A stretch of 64,000 nt of DNA from Rhodocaloribacter sp964552015 (GTDB lineage Bacteria > Bacteroidota > Rhodothermia > Rhodothermales > ISCAR-4553): NCBI GenBank assembly GCA_964552015.1, contig CAZKFR010000008.1, positions 1 to 64,000 of the forward strand. Direction: 5' to 3'. Numbering within the stretch: the stretch's first letter is position 1; every line of letters begins with the position of its first letter. Made by a program: the position numbers and the translations under genes. Shown here piece after piece: positions 1-7,318 of the stretch. The notes under the pieces were generated by a model. It saw only the letters and a list, made by a program, of their open reading frames with translations, did not search any database and was not told the origin of the DNA.

Positions 1-1179
1 GGCGTCGGGCTCGCGCCAGTCGCAGACGACGCCGGCGGCGGTGAGGCGCTCGAAGGCCGCCCGGCCGCCGGCCACGCGGAGCGAGAGCTGGGCGCCCCGC
101 TGGGCCGGGTCGGCGGGGGTGATGATCCGCACACGGTCCGGGCCGAGCCGCTCGAGCAGGTAGGCCAGGTAGCCGGTGAGGCGTACGCTCTTCTCGCGCA
201 GGCGCGTCATGCCCACCTCATCGAAGAGGTCCATTGAGGCGCGAAGGGCGGCCAGCGGGAGGATGGGCGGGTTGCTCAGCTGCCACCCCTCGGCGCCCGG
301 CATCGGCGTGAACGTCTCGGGCATCCGGAAGCGGGTGGCCTTGTCGTGCCCCCACCAACCGGCGAAGCGGGGCAGGTCGAAGGCGCGGGCGTGCCGCTCG
401 TGGACGAAGCAGCCGGCGAGGCTACCCGGTCCGGCGTTGAGGTACTTGTACGAGCACCACACGGCGAAGTCGGGACCGTCGTCGTGCAGGCGGAGGGCCA
501 GGTTGCCCGCGGCATGCGCCAGGTCGAACCCGACGACGCACCCCTGCGCGTGGGCCGCCCGTGTGATACGCTCCAGGTCGAACGCCTGCCCGGTGTAGTA
601 GTTGACTCCACCCAGCAGGACCAGCGCCACGGATTCGCCCTCCCGCGCCAGGAAGGCCTCGATGTCTTCGGTGCGGAGGGTGTCCTCCCCCGGGCGCGGC
701 GCCAGCTCCACGAGCGCCTCGGACGGGTCGTAGCCGTGGAACCGGATCTGCGAGGCGGCGGCGTAGCGGTCGGAGGGGAAGGCGTGGGCCTCGATGACGA
801 TCCGGTGCCGGGCGGGGGTGGGGCGGTAGAACGACACCATCATCAGGTGGAGGTTCACCGTGAGCGAGTTCATCACCACCACCTCGACGGGCCGGGCGCC
901 CACCAGCCGGGCGGTCTGTTCGGTGAGGAACTCGTGGTAAGGCATCCACGGGTGCCGGGCGTGGAAGTGGCCCTCCACGCCGAGCCGCGCCCAGTCTTCC
1001 AGCTCCTCCAGCACGTAGTCCCGCGTGGCCTTCGGCTGGAGGCCCAGCGAGTTGCCGGTGAAGTAAAGGCAATCCGCCCCGTCGGCCGTCTTCGGGATGT
1101 GGAAACGGTCCCGGTACGCGGCCAGCGGGTCGTCGGCGTCCATCCGGCGGGCGAAGTCCAGCGTAGGCTCGAAATCCAT
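1..1179 (-). CDS. kynU: Kynureninase, partial (C-terminus outside window)
   Basis: PLP enzyme that cleaves L-kynurenine or 3-hydroxykynurenine to (3-hydroxy)anthranilate plus alanine in the cytoplasm. 393 codons are present and the frame is still open at base 1, so roughly the last 30 residues of a usual ~420 aa enzyme are missing. Seen: N-terminal YFTGNSLGLQP block (about 39-49), HPWMPYHEF, the FDLAHAAGN block near 218-226 and the PLP-lysine motif CSYKYLNAGPG with K245. It is the last visible gene of the minus-strand kynurenine operon, 53 bp downstream of the cyclase gene. ATG at 1179 is the only sensible start; no clear Shine-Dalgarno sequence precedes it. Identity is confident. Confidence 0.95.
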   Translation of the reverse strand, partial: MDFEPTLDFARRMDADDPLAAYRDRFHIPKTADGADCLYFTGNSLGLQPKATRDYVLEELEDWARLGVEGHFHARHPWMPYHEFLTEQTARLVGARPVEVVVMNSLTVNLHLMMVSFYRPTPARHRIVIEAHAFPSDRYAAASQIRFHGYDPSEALVELAPRPGEDTLRTEDIEAFLAREGESVALVLLGGVNYYTGQAFDLERITRAAHAQGCVVGFDLAHAAGNLALRLHDDGPDFAVWCSYKYLNAGPGSLAGCFVHERHARAFDLPRFAGWWGHDKATRFRMPETFTPMPGAEGWQLSNPPILPLAALRASMDLFDEVGMTRLREKSVRLTGYLAYLLERLGPDRVRIITPADPAQRGAQLSLRVAGGRAAFERLTAAGVVCDWREPDA

Positions 1180-1186
1180 GATGGGG

Positions 1187-1221
1187 GTTGCAGATTGAAG
1201 ATTGCAAATTGAAGGTTGAAG
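1187..1221. repeat. Degenerate heptad repeat array (5 x 7 bp)
   Basis: The 53-bp spacer between the cyclase gene and kynU contains five consecutive 7-mers: GTTGCAG, ATTGAAG, ATTGCAA, ATTGAAG, GTTGAAG. They follow the pattern RTTGMAR. Seen directly. Short heptamer arrays of this sort occur in intergenic DNA of many bacterial genomes; any function here is unknown. Confidence 0.7.
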
Positions 1222-1232
1222 GCCAGGAGGCG

Positions 1233-2060
1233 TCAGCGTGATTCCACAGCCTGAAGGGGGTAGAGGACCGGGCGGCTGGGGGCGGCGTCGGAGGCGAACG
1301 GCGGGACGTGCAGGGCCAGCAGGTAGCGCCCGTCCGGCACGGCGTCGTCCACGTAGACCATCTCGGTGATCGTCCGGTGCGTGGCGGTTTCCGGGGTGGT
1401 GGTTCGTTGGCCCGGCGGCACGTTCCAGAACAGGCGGTGCGCGTTCAGCTTCCCCTCGTCGAACAGGCGGTCCACCGAGGGCAGGTCGAGGAGCAGGTGG
1501 CGGACGCCCCGCGCCACGAGGTAACGCATGGCGTCGAGGGAGAAGAAGGGGGGCGGCTGGTCGAGGTAGTCGCGGTGGCGCTTGTCGGGCGGGTTGGGCC
1601 GGGTGCGGATGACGAGGGCTTCGAGGAACGCGTCGGCGGCGTCGGCCAGGGCGGCTTCGAGGGCGCGGCGCGTGAGGAGCCGGTCGTTGGCCGCCGGTGC
1701 GGGGTCGTAGGCGTCCGGGCACGCGAAGGCGGGCTCGGGGGTGAGGCTCACCAGCGTGGCGGGTACCAGCCCTTTCGGCGCGACGGCGTGGACGGGTGGG
1801 CCGTCGGTGACCAGATGCGCCACGCTCTCGGTATGGGTGCCGTTGCCGTGGGGCGTCAGGCGGAGGGTGGACACGTTACAACTGCCCCCGCGCCGCACGT
1901 CCCCCACGAACCCGCCGGCTTCGAAGGGCTCGGCCGTGGCGGGCGGGATGCCGAAGGCCGAAGGCTGCGGCCCGCCGAAGGCGAGGGGGATGGACACGTC
2001 GAGGCCCGCGCCGAGGTCGACGCGGTACGCCGCGCCGCCGATATGCACGGTGGCGATCAT
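1233..2060 (-). CDS. Cyclase-family metal hydrolase, putative kynurenine formamidase
   Basis: 275 aa protein of the cyclase superfamily, which includes KynB-type arylformamidases that hydrolyse N-formylkynurenine to kynurenine. The metal-binding signature is seen as HGNGTHTESVAH at residues 71-82, a variant of the classical HxGTHxDxPxH with Glu instead of Asp and no Pro. A late segment containing LLLDLPSVDRLFDEGKLNAH is typical of the family. ATG at 2060 overlaps the TGA of the ACMS decarboxylase gene by 4 bp (ATGA), so the two are translationally coupled. The formamidase role is inferred from the operon; the family also holds other cyclases and amidases. Upstream in-frame codons belong to the decarboxylase region and are not used. 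Confidence 0.82.
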   Translation of the reverse strand: MIATVHIGGAAYRVDLGAGLDVSIPLAFGGPQPSAFGIPPATAEPFEAGGFVGDVRRGGSCNVSTLRLTPHGNGTHTESVAHLVTDGPPVHAVAPKGLVPATLVSLTPEPAFACPDAYDPAPAANDRLLTRRALEAALADAADAFLEALVIRTRPNPPDKRHRDYLDQPPPFFSLDAMRYLVARGVRHLLLDLPSVDRLFDEGKLNAHRLFWNVPPGQRTTTPETATHRTITEMVYVDDAVPDGRYLLALHVPPFASDAAPSRPVLYPLQAVESR

Positions 2061-3100
2061 GCCGGGACGAACCGCTCTTTTTCTAGGCCCAGCCATTCCA
2101 GGGCGGAGAGCCCCAGGAGGCGGGCCTTCACGTCGTCGGAGAGGTCGTCCATGCCTTCGATGAGGCTGCCGGGGACGTGCTCGCCCAGCGGGAACGGGTA
2201 GTCCGAGCCGAGGGCCAGCTTCTCGGGGCCAATGAGCCGGATCAGGTAGCGCAGCATCTCGGGGTCGTGGACGAGCGTGTCCAGGTAGAACCGGCCGAGG
2301 TAGGCGCGGGGGTTGACCGGGTTGTCCACGGCGCACAGGTCGGGGCGGACGCGGAAGCCGTGCTCGATGCGCCCGATGGTGGCGGGGAAGGAGCCGCCGC
2401 CGTGGGCGAAGGCCACCCGCAGGCGGGGCAGCCGCTCGAAGACCCCGCCGAAGATCATCGAGCAGATGGCCAGCGACGTCTCGGCGGGCATGCCCACCAG
2501 CCAGGGGAGCCAGTACTTCGGCATCCGGTCCATCCCCATCATGTCCCACGGGTGCACGAAGATGGCCGCGCCGAGGTCCTGCGCCGCCTCGAAGACGGGG
2601 AAGAGGGCCGGGTCGGAGAGGTTCCAGTCGTTCACGTGCGAGCCGATCTCGACGCCGGCCAGCCCCAGCTCGTTCACGCACCGCTCGAGCTCGCGGACGG
2701 CCAGGTCCGGCGCCTGCATGGGCAGCGTCCCGAGTCCGACGAACCGGGTGGGGTGGGCCGCCACCACCGAGGCGATGTGGTCGTTGAGCAGCTTCGAGAG
2801 GTCCAGCGCGTGCTCGGGCTTGGCCCAGTAGCTGAACATCACGGGCACCGTCGAGAGGACCTGCACGTGCACGCCGTGTCCGTCGCAGTCGGCCATGCGC
2901 CGGTGCGGGTCCCAGCAGTTGTCCTCGATCTCACGGAAGAACTCATCGTCCTTCATCATGCGGGCGCAGCAGGGCTTGTGGTGCTCCAGCCGGATGAAGC
3001 CGCCGTACCCGTACCGTTCCCGCAGGTCCGGCCACGTCTTCGGGAGGATGTGGGTGTGGATGTCGACCTTGAAAAATGGCGCCTTGTCGGGCATGGGCAT
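2057..3100 (-). CDS. 2-amino-3-carboxymuconate-6-semialdehyde decarboxylase (ACMSD)
   Basis: Zinc-dependent amidohydrolase-2 family decarboxylase that converts ACMS, the product of 3-hydroxyanthranilate dioxygenase, to 2-aminomuconate semialdehyde and so diverts it from quinolinate. 347 aa from the chosen ATG. Seen: N-terminal VDIHTHILP with H15 and H17, the long GFIRLEHHKPCCARMM region, FVHPWDMMG, AFAHGGGSFP and the C-terminal GSDYPFPLGE Asp block. An upstream start at 3133 would add eleven residues encoded by the adjoining intergenic repeat and is not favoured. It overlaps the cyclase gene by 4 bp. The 5' side is separated from the dioxygenase by repeats and an assembly gap. Confidence 0.95.
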   Translation of the reverse strand: MPMPDKAPFFKVDIHTHILPKTWPDLRERYGYGGFIRLEHHKPCCARMMKDDEFFREIEDNCWDPHRRMADCDGHGVHVQVLSTVPVMFSYWAKPEHALDLSKLLNDHIASVVAAHPTRFVGLGTLPMQAPDLAVRELERCVNELGLAGVEIGSHVNDWNLSDPALFPVFEAAQDLGAAIFVHPWDMMGMDRMPKYWLPWLVGMPAETSLAICSMIFGGVFERLPRLRVAFAHGGGSFPATIGRIEHGFRVRPDLCAVDNPVNPRAYLGRFYLDTLVHDPEMLRYLIRLIGPEKLALGSDYPFPLGEHVPGSLIEGMDDLSDDVKARLLGLSALEWLGLEKERFVPA

Positions 3101-3118
3101 GGGCGTTTTACGTTGCAT

Positions 3119-3136
3119 CGTTCCACGTTGCACGTT
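3119..3136. repeat. 18-bp inverted repeat, left arm (heptad-phased CGTT)
   Basis: CGTTCCACGTTGCACGTT; its exact reverse complement lies at 3542-3559. Within it CGTT recurs every 7 bases (3119, 3126, 3133), with a further 7-base step at 3143 to 3150. The two arms bracket the gap and the REP-like palindromes between the decarboxylase and dioxygenase genes. Nature unknown. Confidence 0.8.
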
Positions 3137-3191
3137 GGTCCCCGTTACACGTTGAAAGGTATAGCGGAGGTCGTGGTCATTGGGGGCATGG
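3137..3191. repeat. 55-bp direct duplicate, copy 1 (probable contig overlap)
   Basis: This stretch, beginning GGTCCCCGTTACACG and ending GGGGGCATGG, is repeated exactly at 3292-3346. The two copies sit immediately on either side of the N run, which is what an unmerged contig end overlap looks like. Probably one real copy exists in the genome. Confidence 0.9.
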
Positions 3192-3291
3192 NNNNNNNNN
3201 NNNNNNNNNNNNNNNNNNNNNNNNNNNNNNNNNNNNNNNNNNNNNNNNNNNNNNNNNNNNNNNNNNNNNNNNNNNNNNNNNNNNNNNNNNN
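3192..3291. other. Scaffold gap of exactly 100 N
   Basis: One hundred undetermined bases, a conventional placeholder length rather than a measured one. Because identical 55-bp sequences abut both ends, the true distance may be minus 55 bp, i.e. no missing sequence, although a collapsed repeat cannot be excluded. No gene crosses it. Confidence 0.98.
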
Positions 3292-3346
3292 GGTCCCCGT
3301 TACACGTTGAAAGGTATAGCGGAGGTCGTGGTCATTGGGGGCATGG
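3292..3346. repeat. 55-bp direct duplicate, copy 2
   Basis: Exact copy of 3137-3191, immediately after the N run. After this copy the sequence continues into the REP-like palindromes, while before copy 1 it runs into the decarboxylase gene. Confidence 0.9.
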
Positions 3347-3370
3347 TTACCCTGAGCGAACCGCCCACGG

Positions 3371-3393
3371 GTAGCCGCGGGCTTTAGCCCGGG
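3371..3393 (+). repeat. REP-like palindrome, copy 1
   Basis: Begins with the GTAG head tetranucleotide followed by a perfect short palindrome CGGGCTTTAGCCCG (3378-3391). GTAG head plus hairpin is the layout of classical REP elements mobilised by RAYT (TnpA-REP) proteins. A second copy in the same orientation lies 33 bp on; an inverted relative lies at 3447-3470. No RAYT gene is in the window. Confidence 0.75.
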
Positions 3394-3403
3394 CTGCCCA
3401 CCT

Positions 3404-3426
3404 GTAGTCGCGGGCTTTAGCCCGGG
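3404..3426 (+). repeat. REP-like palindrome, copy 2
   Basis: Same as the copy at 3371-3393 except for one base after the GTAG head (GTAGTC instead of GTAGCC). It keeps the CGGGCTTTAGCCCG hairpin. Spacing between the two heads is 33 bp. Confidence 0.75.
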
Positions 3427-3446
3427 TACGCCAGCGGACAGAGACG

Positions 3447-3470
3447 CGCACCCGTGAAGGGTGCGGCTAC
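3447..3470 (-). repeat. REP-like palindrome, inverted relative
   Basis: Read on the minus strand it starts GTAGC and forms the hairpin CGCACCC-TTCAC-GGGTGCG with 7-bp perfect arms. Together with the two plus-oriented copies it gives a head-out pair, the arrangement called REPIN. It lies in the untranslated spacer between the dioxygenase and the decarboxylase. Confidence 0.7.
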
Positions 3471-3541
3471 ATCGCGCTTCACCATGACGCCTTCCATAGC
3501 ATCGACCAACGCTAGACCGTAGTCCTCAACCCTGAACATGA

Positions 3542-3559
3542 AACGTGCAACGTGGAACG
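3542..3559. repeat. 18-bp inverted repeat, right arm
   Basis: AACGTGCAACGTGGAACG, the exact reverse complement of 3119-3136, with AACG at a 7-base period (3542, 3549, 3556). It lies 9 bp beyond the stop codon of the dioxygenase gene. Confidence 0.8.
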
Positions 3560-3568
3560 GTTTCCGGG

Positions 3569-4075
3569 TTAGATCTCCAGCACGCTCCCGCACGTCTTGC
3601 ACGTCCGCAGGTCCTCGTCGGCGGCGAAGGCCTGGAGCACGGGGCCCAGCTCCTCGGCGATCTGCTCGACGGGGAAGTACCGCTCGTAGAGCTTCTCGCC
3701 GCAGTGCTCGCAGAACCACATCACCCCGTCTTTCTTGCCGGGGCGCTTGCGCTCGATGACGAGGCCGACGCCGCCGGCCGGCCGGCGGGGCGAATGGGGC
3801 ACCTTCGCCGGCAGGAGAAACACCTCGCCGGCGCGGATCACGTTGCACACCTGCTTCCCGTCCTCGTCGATGGTCCACAGGTTCAACTGCCCTTCGAGCT
3901 GGAAGAAGAACTCCTCCGTTTCGTTGTAATGGAAGTCCTTGCGGGCGTTGGGGCTGCCCACGACGAAGATCATGTAGTCGCCCGAGTCCTCGAAGAGCGA
4001 CTTGGCCATGACGGGCGGCTTGAGGACGTCGCGGTGGGCGTCGATCCATTCCTGGAGGTTAAAGGGCTTCTTCAT
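3569..4075 (-). CDS. 3-hydroxyanthranilate 3,4-dioxygenase
   Basis: Non-haem Fe(II) extradiol-type cupin enzyme that opens 3-hydroxyanthranilate to ACMS. 168 aa, the normal bacterial length. Seen: the cupin iron ligands H49, E55 and H94 in KDFHYNETEEF and LLPAKVPHSPRRP, and a C-terminal rubredoxin-like metal site with Cys pairs at 122/125 (CEHC) and 159/162 (CKTC), present in bacterial homologues. Lies 21 bp downstream of the RidA-family deaminase gene and upstream of the repeat-filled spacer, so it is the last gene of the first half of the operon. Identification is very secure. Confidence 0.96.
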   Translation of the reverse strand: MKKPFNLQEWIDAHRDVLKPPVMAKSLFEDSGDYMIFVVGSPNARKDFHYNETEEFFFQLEGQLNLWTIDEDGKQVCNVIRAGEVFLLPAKVPHSPRRPAGGVGLVIERKRPGKKDGVMWFCEHCGEKLYERYFPVEQIAEELGPVLQAFAADEDLRTCKTCGSVLEI

Positions 4076-4096
4076 GGCGGGTCTGGGTCTGGTGAT

Positions 4097-4519
4097 TCAG
4101 GGCAGGGCGGCGATGCACTTGAGCTCGATGGCGATGGGCGTCGGGAGGGCGTCGATGCCGACGGTGGTGCGGCACGGGCGGTGGGCCGGGTCGGGGAAGT
4201 ACTCGGCGTAGACGCGGTTGTACGTGGCGAAGTCGTCCCGCATGTTCGTGAGGAAGACGGTCACGTCCACCAGGTCTTCCCACCGGGCGCCGGCGGCTTC
4301 GAGGATGGCCCGCACGTTCTCGAAGACGGAGCGGCACTGGGCCTCGATGTCGTAGGCGACCACCAGGCCGCCGGCGTCGAGGGTGACGCCGGGGATGTCC
4401 GTGGTGCCGGGCTTGCGGGGGCCGACGCCGGAGAGGAACAGCAGGTTGCCCACACGGCGGGCGTGGGGGTAGGGCCCCACGGGCGGCGGGGCCTTCTCGG
4501 TGTGGATCGGAGCGCTCAT
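4097..4519 (-). CDS. RidA-family protein, probable 2-aminomuconate deaminase
   Basis: 140 aa RidA/YjgF/UK114 fold. Seen: PVGPYPHARRVGNLLFLSG at the N-terminus, an FLTNMRDDFATYN segment, and the C-terminal RTTVGIDALPTPIAIE block containing the conserved Arg. In kynurenine meta-cleavage clusters RidA paralogues hydrolyse 2-aminomuconate to 4-oxalocrotonate plus ammonia; that role fits its position between the semialdehyde dehydrogenase and the dioxygenase. ATG at 4519 overlaps the dehydrogenase TGA (ATGA). The family alone would also allow a general enamine/imine deaminase, so the specific assignment rests on context. Confidence 0.88.
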   Translation of the reverse strand: MSAPIHTEKAPPPVGPYPHARRVGNLLFLSGVGPRKPGTTDIPGVTLDAGGLVVAYDIEAQCRSVFENVRAILEAAGARWEDLVDVTVFLTNMRDDFATYNRVYAEYFPDPAHRPCRTTVGIDALPTPIAIELKCIAALP

Positions 4520-5973
4520 GTGGGGTCCCGGTCGTAGTGTTTGATGCACACGTTCTTGGCTTCGGTGAAGAAGCGGAGGGCTTCCCAGCCACCCTCGCGC
4601 CCGACGCCGGACTGCTTCATGCCCCCGAACGGGGTACGGAGGTCGCGCAGCATCCAGCAGTTGACCCACACGATGCCGGCCTCCAGGCGGGCGGCCAGGC
4701 GGTGGGCCCGGCTGAGGTTCTCCGTCCAGAGGATGGCGGCCAGGCCGTAGGGGGTGCCGTTGGCCCACGCCAGCACCTCCTCCTCGGTGTCGAACGGGAT
4801 CAGCGTGGCGACGGGTCCGAAGATCTCCTCCTGGTTGACCCGGCAGTCGGGTCCCAGCCCTTCGATGACCGTGGGGGCGACGAAGAAGCCACCGGCGCAG
4901 CGTCCTTCGAGGCGGACGCGGTGCCCGCCGCAGAGAACCGTGCCGCCCTCGTCGTTCGCCAGCTCGATGTAGGAGAGGATCTTCTCCAGGTGGGCCTCCG
5001 AGACGACGGCGCCCACGTCGGTGCCCTCATCGAGCGGGTCGCCCACCCGAAGCGCTTCCACCCGGCGGACGAAGTCGTCCCGGAACCGCGCATACAGGGG
5101 CCGCTCGACGAAGATACGGGAGCCGCACAGGCAGATCTCGCCCTGGTTGGTGAAGGCGGCGCGGACGGCCGTCTCGAGGGCCTCGTCGTACCGGCAGTCG
5201 GCAAAGAGGATGTTGGGGTTCTTGCCGCCGAGCTCGAGCGAGAGCTTCTTGAACTGGGGGGCGGCGGCCCGGGCGATGGTAGCGCCGGTGCGGGTGCCGC
5301 CGGTGAACGAGACGGCCTGCACGCGCGGGTGGGCCACCAGCGCGGCACCGGCTTTGGCGCCGTAGCCGTGCACGATGTTCAGCACGCCGGGCGGCAGGCC
5401 CGCCTCCAGGCACAGCTCGGCCAGGCGGAAGGCCGTCAGCGGCGTCACCTCCGAGGGCTTGCCCACCACGCAGTTGCCCGCCGCCAGCGCCGGCGCGATC
5501 TTCCACGTGAACAGGTAGAGCGGAAGGTTCCACGGCGAGATGCACCCGACGACGCCGAGCGGCTGGCGTAGCGTGTAGTTGAGTGCCTCCGGCGTCGGGT
5601 GGGCCTCGGTGGCGGCGTGGAGGATGGCCGTGGCGAAGAAGCGGAAATTCTTCGCGGCCCGGGGGATGTCGACGCGGCGGGCCAGGGCCACGGGCTTGCC
5701 GTTGTCGGTCGACTCGTCGCGGGCCAGGGCCTCGGCGTGCCGGTCGATCAGGCGGGCGAGCCGGAGCAGCCAGCGCGACCGCTCCTCGGCAGGCAGGCCC
5801 GACCAGGCCGGGAACGCCTTCTCGGCAGCCGCCACGGCCTTGTCCACATCGTCGGCGTCGCTGTCTGGGACGCGGCTGAAGACCTCGCCGGTGGCCGGGT
5901 TGATGTTGTCGATCCAGCCCTGGTGGAGGGGGGCGCAGAGGGCGCCGTCGATATAGTTGCTGAGGTATTCCAT
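4516..5973 (-). CDS. 2-aminomuconate 6-semialdehyde dehydrogenase (ALDH8-like)
   Basis: 485 aa NAD-dependent aldehyde dehydrogenase, oxidising 2-aminomuconate semialdehyde to 2-aminomuconate. Seen: ISPWNLPLYLF with the oxyanion Asn (N149), nucleotide-binding GGTRTG, general base E247 in LELGGKN and nucleophile C281 in NQGEICLCGSR, a motif shared with the aminomuconate/hydroxymuconate semialdehyde branch. Full family length. Starts 9 bp after the SDR stop and ends in a 4-bp overlap with the deaminase gene. Substrate choice is inferred from motif and operon; a 2-hydroxymuconate semialdehyde activity is the close alternative. Confidence 0.92.
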   Translation of the reverse strand: MEYLSNYIDGALCAPLHQGWIDNINPATGEVFSRVPDSDADDVDKAVAAAEKAFPAWSGLPAEERSRWLLRLARLIDRHAEALARDESTDNGKPVALARRVDIPRAAKNFRFFATAILHAATEAHPTPEALNYTLRQPLGVVGCISPWNLPLYLFTWKIAPALAAGNCVVGKPSEVTPLTAFRLAELCLEAGLPPGVLNIVHGYGAKAGAALVAHPRVQAVSFTGGTRTGATIARAAAPQFKKLSLELGGKNPNILFADCRYDEALETAVRAAFTNQGEICLCGSRIFVERPLYARFRDDFVRRVEALRVGDPLDEGTDVGAVVSEAHLEKILSYIELANDEGGTVLCGGHRVRLEGRCAGGFFVAPTVIEGLGPDCRVNQEEIFGPVATLIPFDTEEEVLAWANGTPYGLAAILWTENLSRAHRLAARLEAGIVWVNCWMLRDLRTPFGGMKQSGVGREGGWEALRFFTEAKNVCIKHYDRDPT

Positions 5974-5982
5974 GCCGCGGGG

Positions 5983-6771
5983 TCAGAGGCACTGCGTGCG
6001 TCCGCCGTCGACGGGGAGGTTCACGCCGTTAATATACGCCGCGGCGGGGGAGGCGAGGAAGGCGACGGCCCAGGCCACCTCTTCGGGCCGGGCGAAGCGC
6101 CGGGCGGGGATGGCCTGCCGCATGGCCTCGGCCACCTCGTCCGGTGTCTGCCCGGTCTGTTCGGCCTTCTTCTCGATGAGCGCCTGCAGGCGGGCCGTCT
6201 CGGTGGCGCCGGGCAGCACGTTGTTCACCGTGATGCCGTAGGGACCCAGCTCGCCGGCCAGCGTCTTGGCCCAGTTCGCCACGGCCCCCCGGATGGTGTT
6301 CGAGACGCCCAGCCCCGGGATGGGCTGCTTGACGGAGGTCGAGATGATGTTGATGATGCGCCCGTAGCCGGCAGCCTGCATCGACGGGATGACCGTCTGC
6401 ATGAGCACCTGGTTACAGAGCACGTGCATGGCGAAGGCACGTTGGAGTTCGTCCACGCCCGCGGCCGTGAGCGGACCGCCCGGCGGCCCTCCGGTGTTGT
6501 TGACCAGGATGTGCACCGGGATGCCCCCGACCGCATAGTCACGTACGGCCCAGGCCAGTTCGCCCGGCTTCTCGAAGTCGGCGACGATGATCTCGTGGTC
6601 CTGGTCGTCGGTGGTCGGTAGGCTGGTCAGGACCGCGGTGAGGGCTTTTTCATTGCGGGCGACGAGGGTGATGCTCGCGCCCTGCCGGGCCAGTTCCCGC
6701 GCACAGGCCCGCCCGATGCCCTGGGTGCTGCCGCATACCATCGCCCGCCGGCCGCGTAGAGAAAGATCCAT
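5983..6771 (-). CDS. Atypical short-chain dehydrogenase/reductase of the kynurenine operon
   Basis: 262 aa Rossmann-fold SDR; first gene of the operon. Seen: cofactor motif CGSTQGIG (about 14-21), NNTGGPPGG in place of NNAG, a Ser-containing IISTSVKQP strand, and C-terminal PVDGGRTQCL. The usual YxxxK catalytic pair is not present: alignment by eye puts SNTIR there, replacing Tyr by Ser and Lys by Arg. Such SDRs occur beside kynurenine genes in other Bacteroidota as I recall them, but the reaction is not known to me. ATG at 6771 is chosen because it begins the fold; the upstream in-frame Met at 6810 would add a non-conserved 13 aa. Confidence 0.85.
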   Translation of the reverse strand: MDLSLRGRRAMVCGSTQGIGRACARELARQGASITLVARNEKALTAVLTSLPTTDDQDHEIIVADFEKPGELAWAVRDYAVGGIPVHILVNNTGGPPGGPLTAAGVDELQRAFAMHVLCNQVLMQTVIPSMQAAGYGRIINIISTSVKQPIPGLGVSNTIRGAVANWAKTLAGELGPYGITVNNVLPGATETARLQALIEKKAEQTGQTPDEVAEAMRQAIPARRFARPEEVAWAVAFLASPAAAYINGVNLPVDGGRTQCL

Positions 6772-6946
6772 GGTGTCCTCGGTAGGTTTCGGAGGGGAAG
6801 ATACGCACACGGAAGAAACGATCCTGCGGTTTCAGGAGAAAGGCCATGGCCCCGGCCCGGCGTTGCATGCGGCCGGTTTACGCCGTAACCTGTTTCGACC
6901 CGCCCCGTACGCGGTGCCGTAGACCACGACCAGACCCTGCCGAATC

Positions 6947-7264
6947 ATGCCGGAAGAAGTGTTCATCATCATCATCTTCTCCATTGTGTCCTTCACATCG
7001 CTCATGATCACGAAGATGGTGCTGGACCACCGCAGGGAGAAGGGGCGAGCCCGCGCGGGAGGAGATGGCGGGATCACGACGAGCGAGCTGGAAGCCCTCG
7101 TGAAGCGGGCTATGGAGCAGGCCATGCGACCCCTCATCGCGCGGCTCGATGACCTCGAAGAGCGAAACCTGTTACCCCCCGCTCGCGAACCGGAGCCGTT
7201 GTCGGGCGATGACCGGGATGCGGAGCGAGAGGAGCAGCGGGTACGACGCACACGAACGGCGTGA
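6947..7264 (+). CDS. Small single-pass membrane protein with charged coiled-coil tail
   Basis: 105 aa, not recognised. It opens with a hydrophobic stretch (about residues 5-22, VFIIIIFSIVSFTSLMI), followed by a basic segment and a predicted amphipathic helix (TSELEALVKRAMEQAMRPLIARLDDLEE), then an acidic/basic disordered tail. The architecture resembles small PspB/PspC-like envelope proteins, but there is no sequence hallmark to claim that. It stands alone between the divergent SDR promoter region and a bidirectional terminator shared with ppdK. Confidence 0.65.
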   Translation: MPEEVFIIIIFSIVSFTSLMITKMVLDHRREKGRARAGGDGGITTSELEALVKRAMEQAMRPLIARLDDLEERNLLPPAREPEPLSGDDRDAEREEQRVRRTRTA

Positions 7265-7318
7265 GCAGCATCCACGGGATATCAAAGGAAGTCTCCGTCC
7301 TCTGCGGACCGGATACGA

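Noticed and set aside
1187..1221. Heptad array as a CRISPR-like structure
   Set aside because: Units are 7 bp with no spacers and no cas genes are present.
3180..3387. Short frames spanning the N run
   Set aside because: Undetermined bases carry no coding information and flanks are intergenic repeats.
3417..4049. Minus-strand open frame reading through the REP-like palindromes and the dioxygenase in another frame
   Set aside because: Most of it overlaps the dioxygenase out of frame and the rest translates repeats; no recognisable protein.
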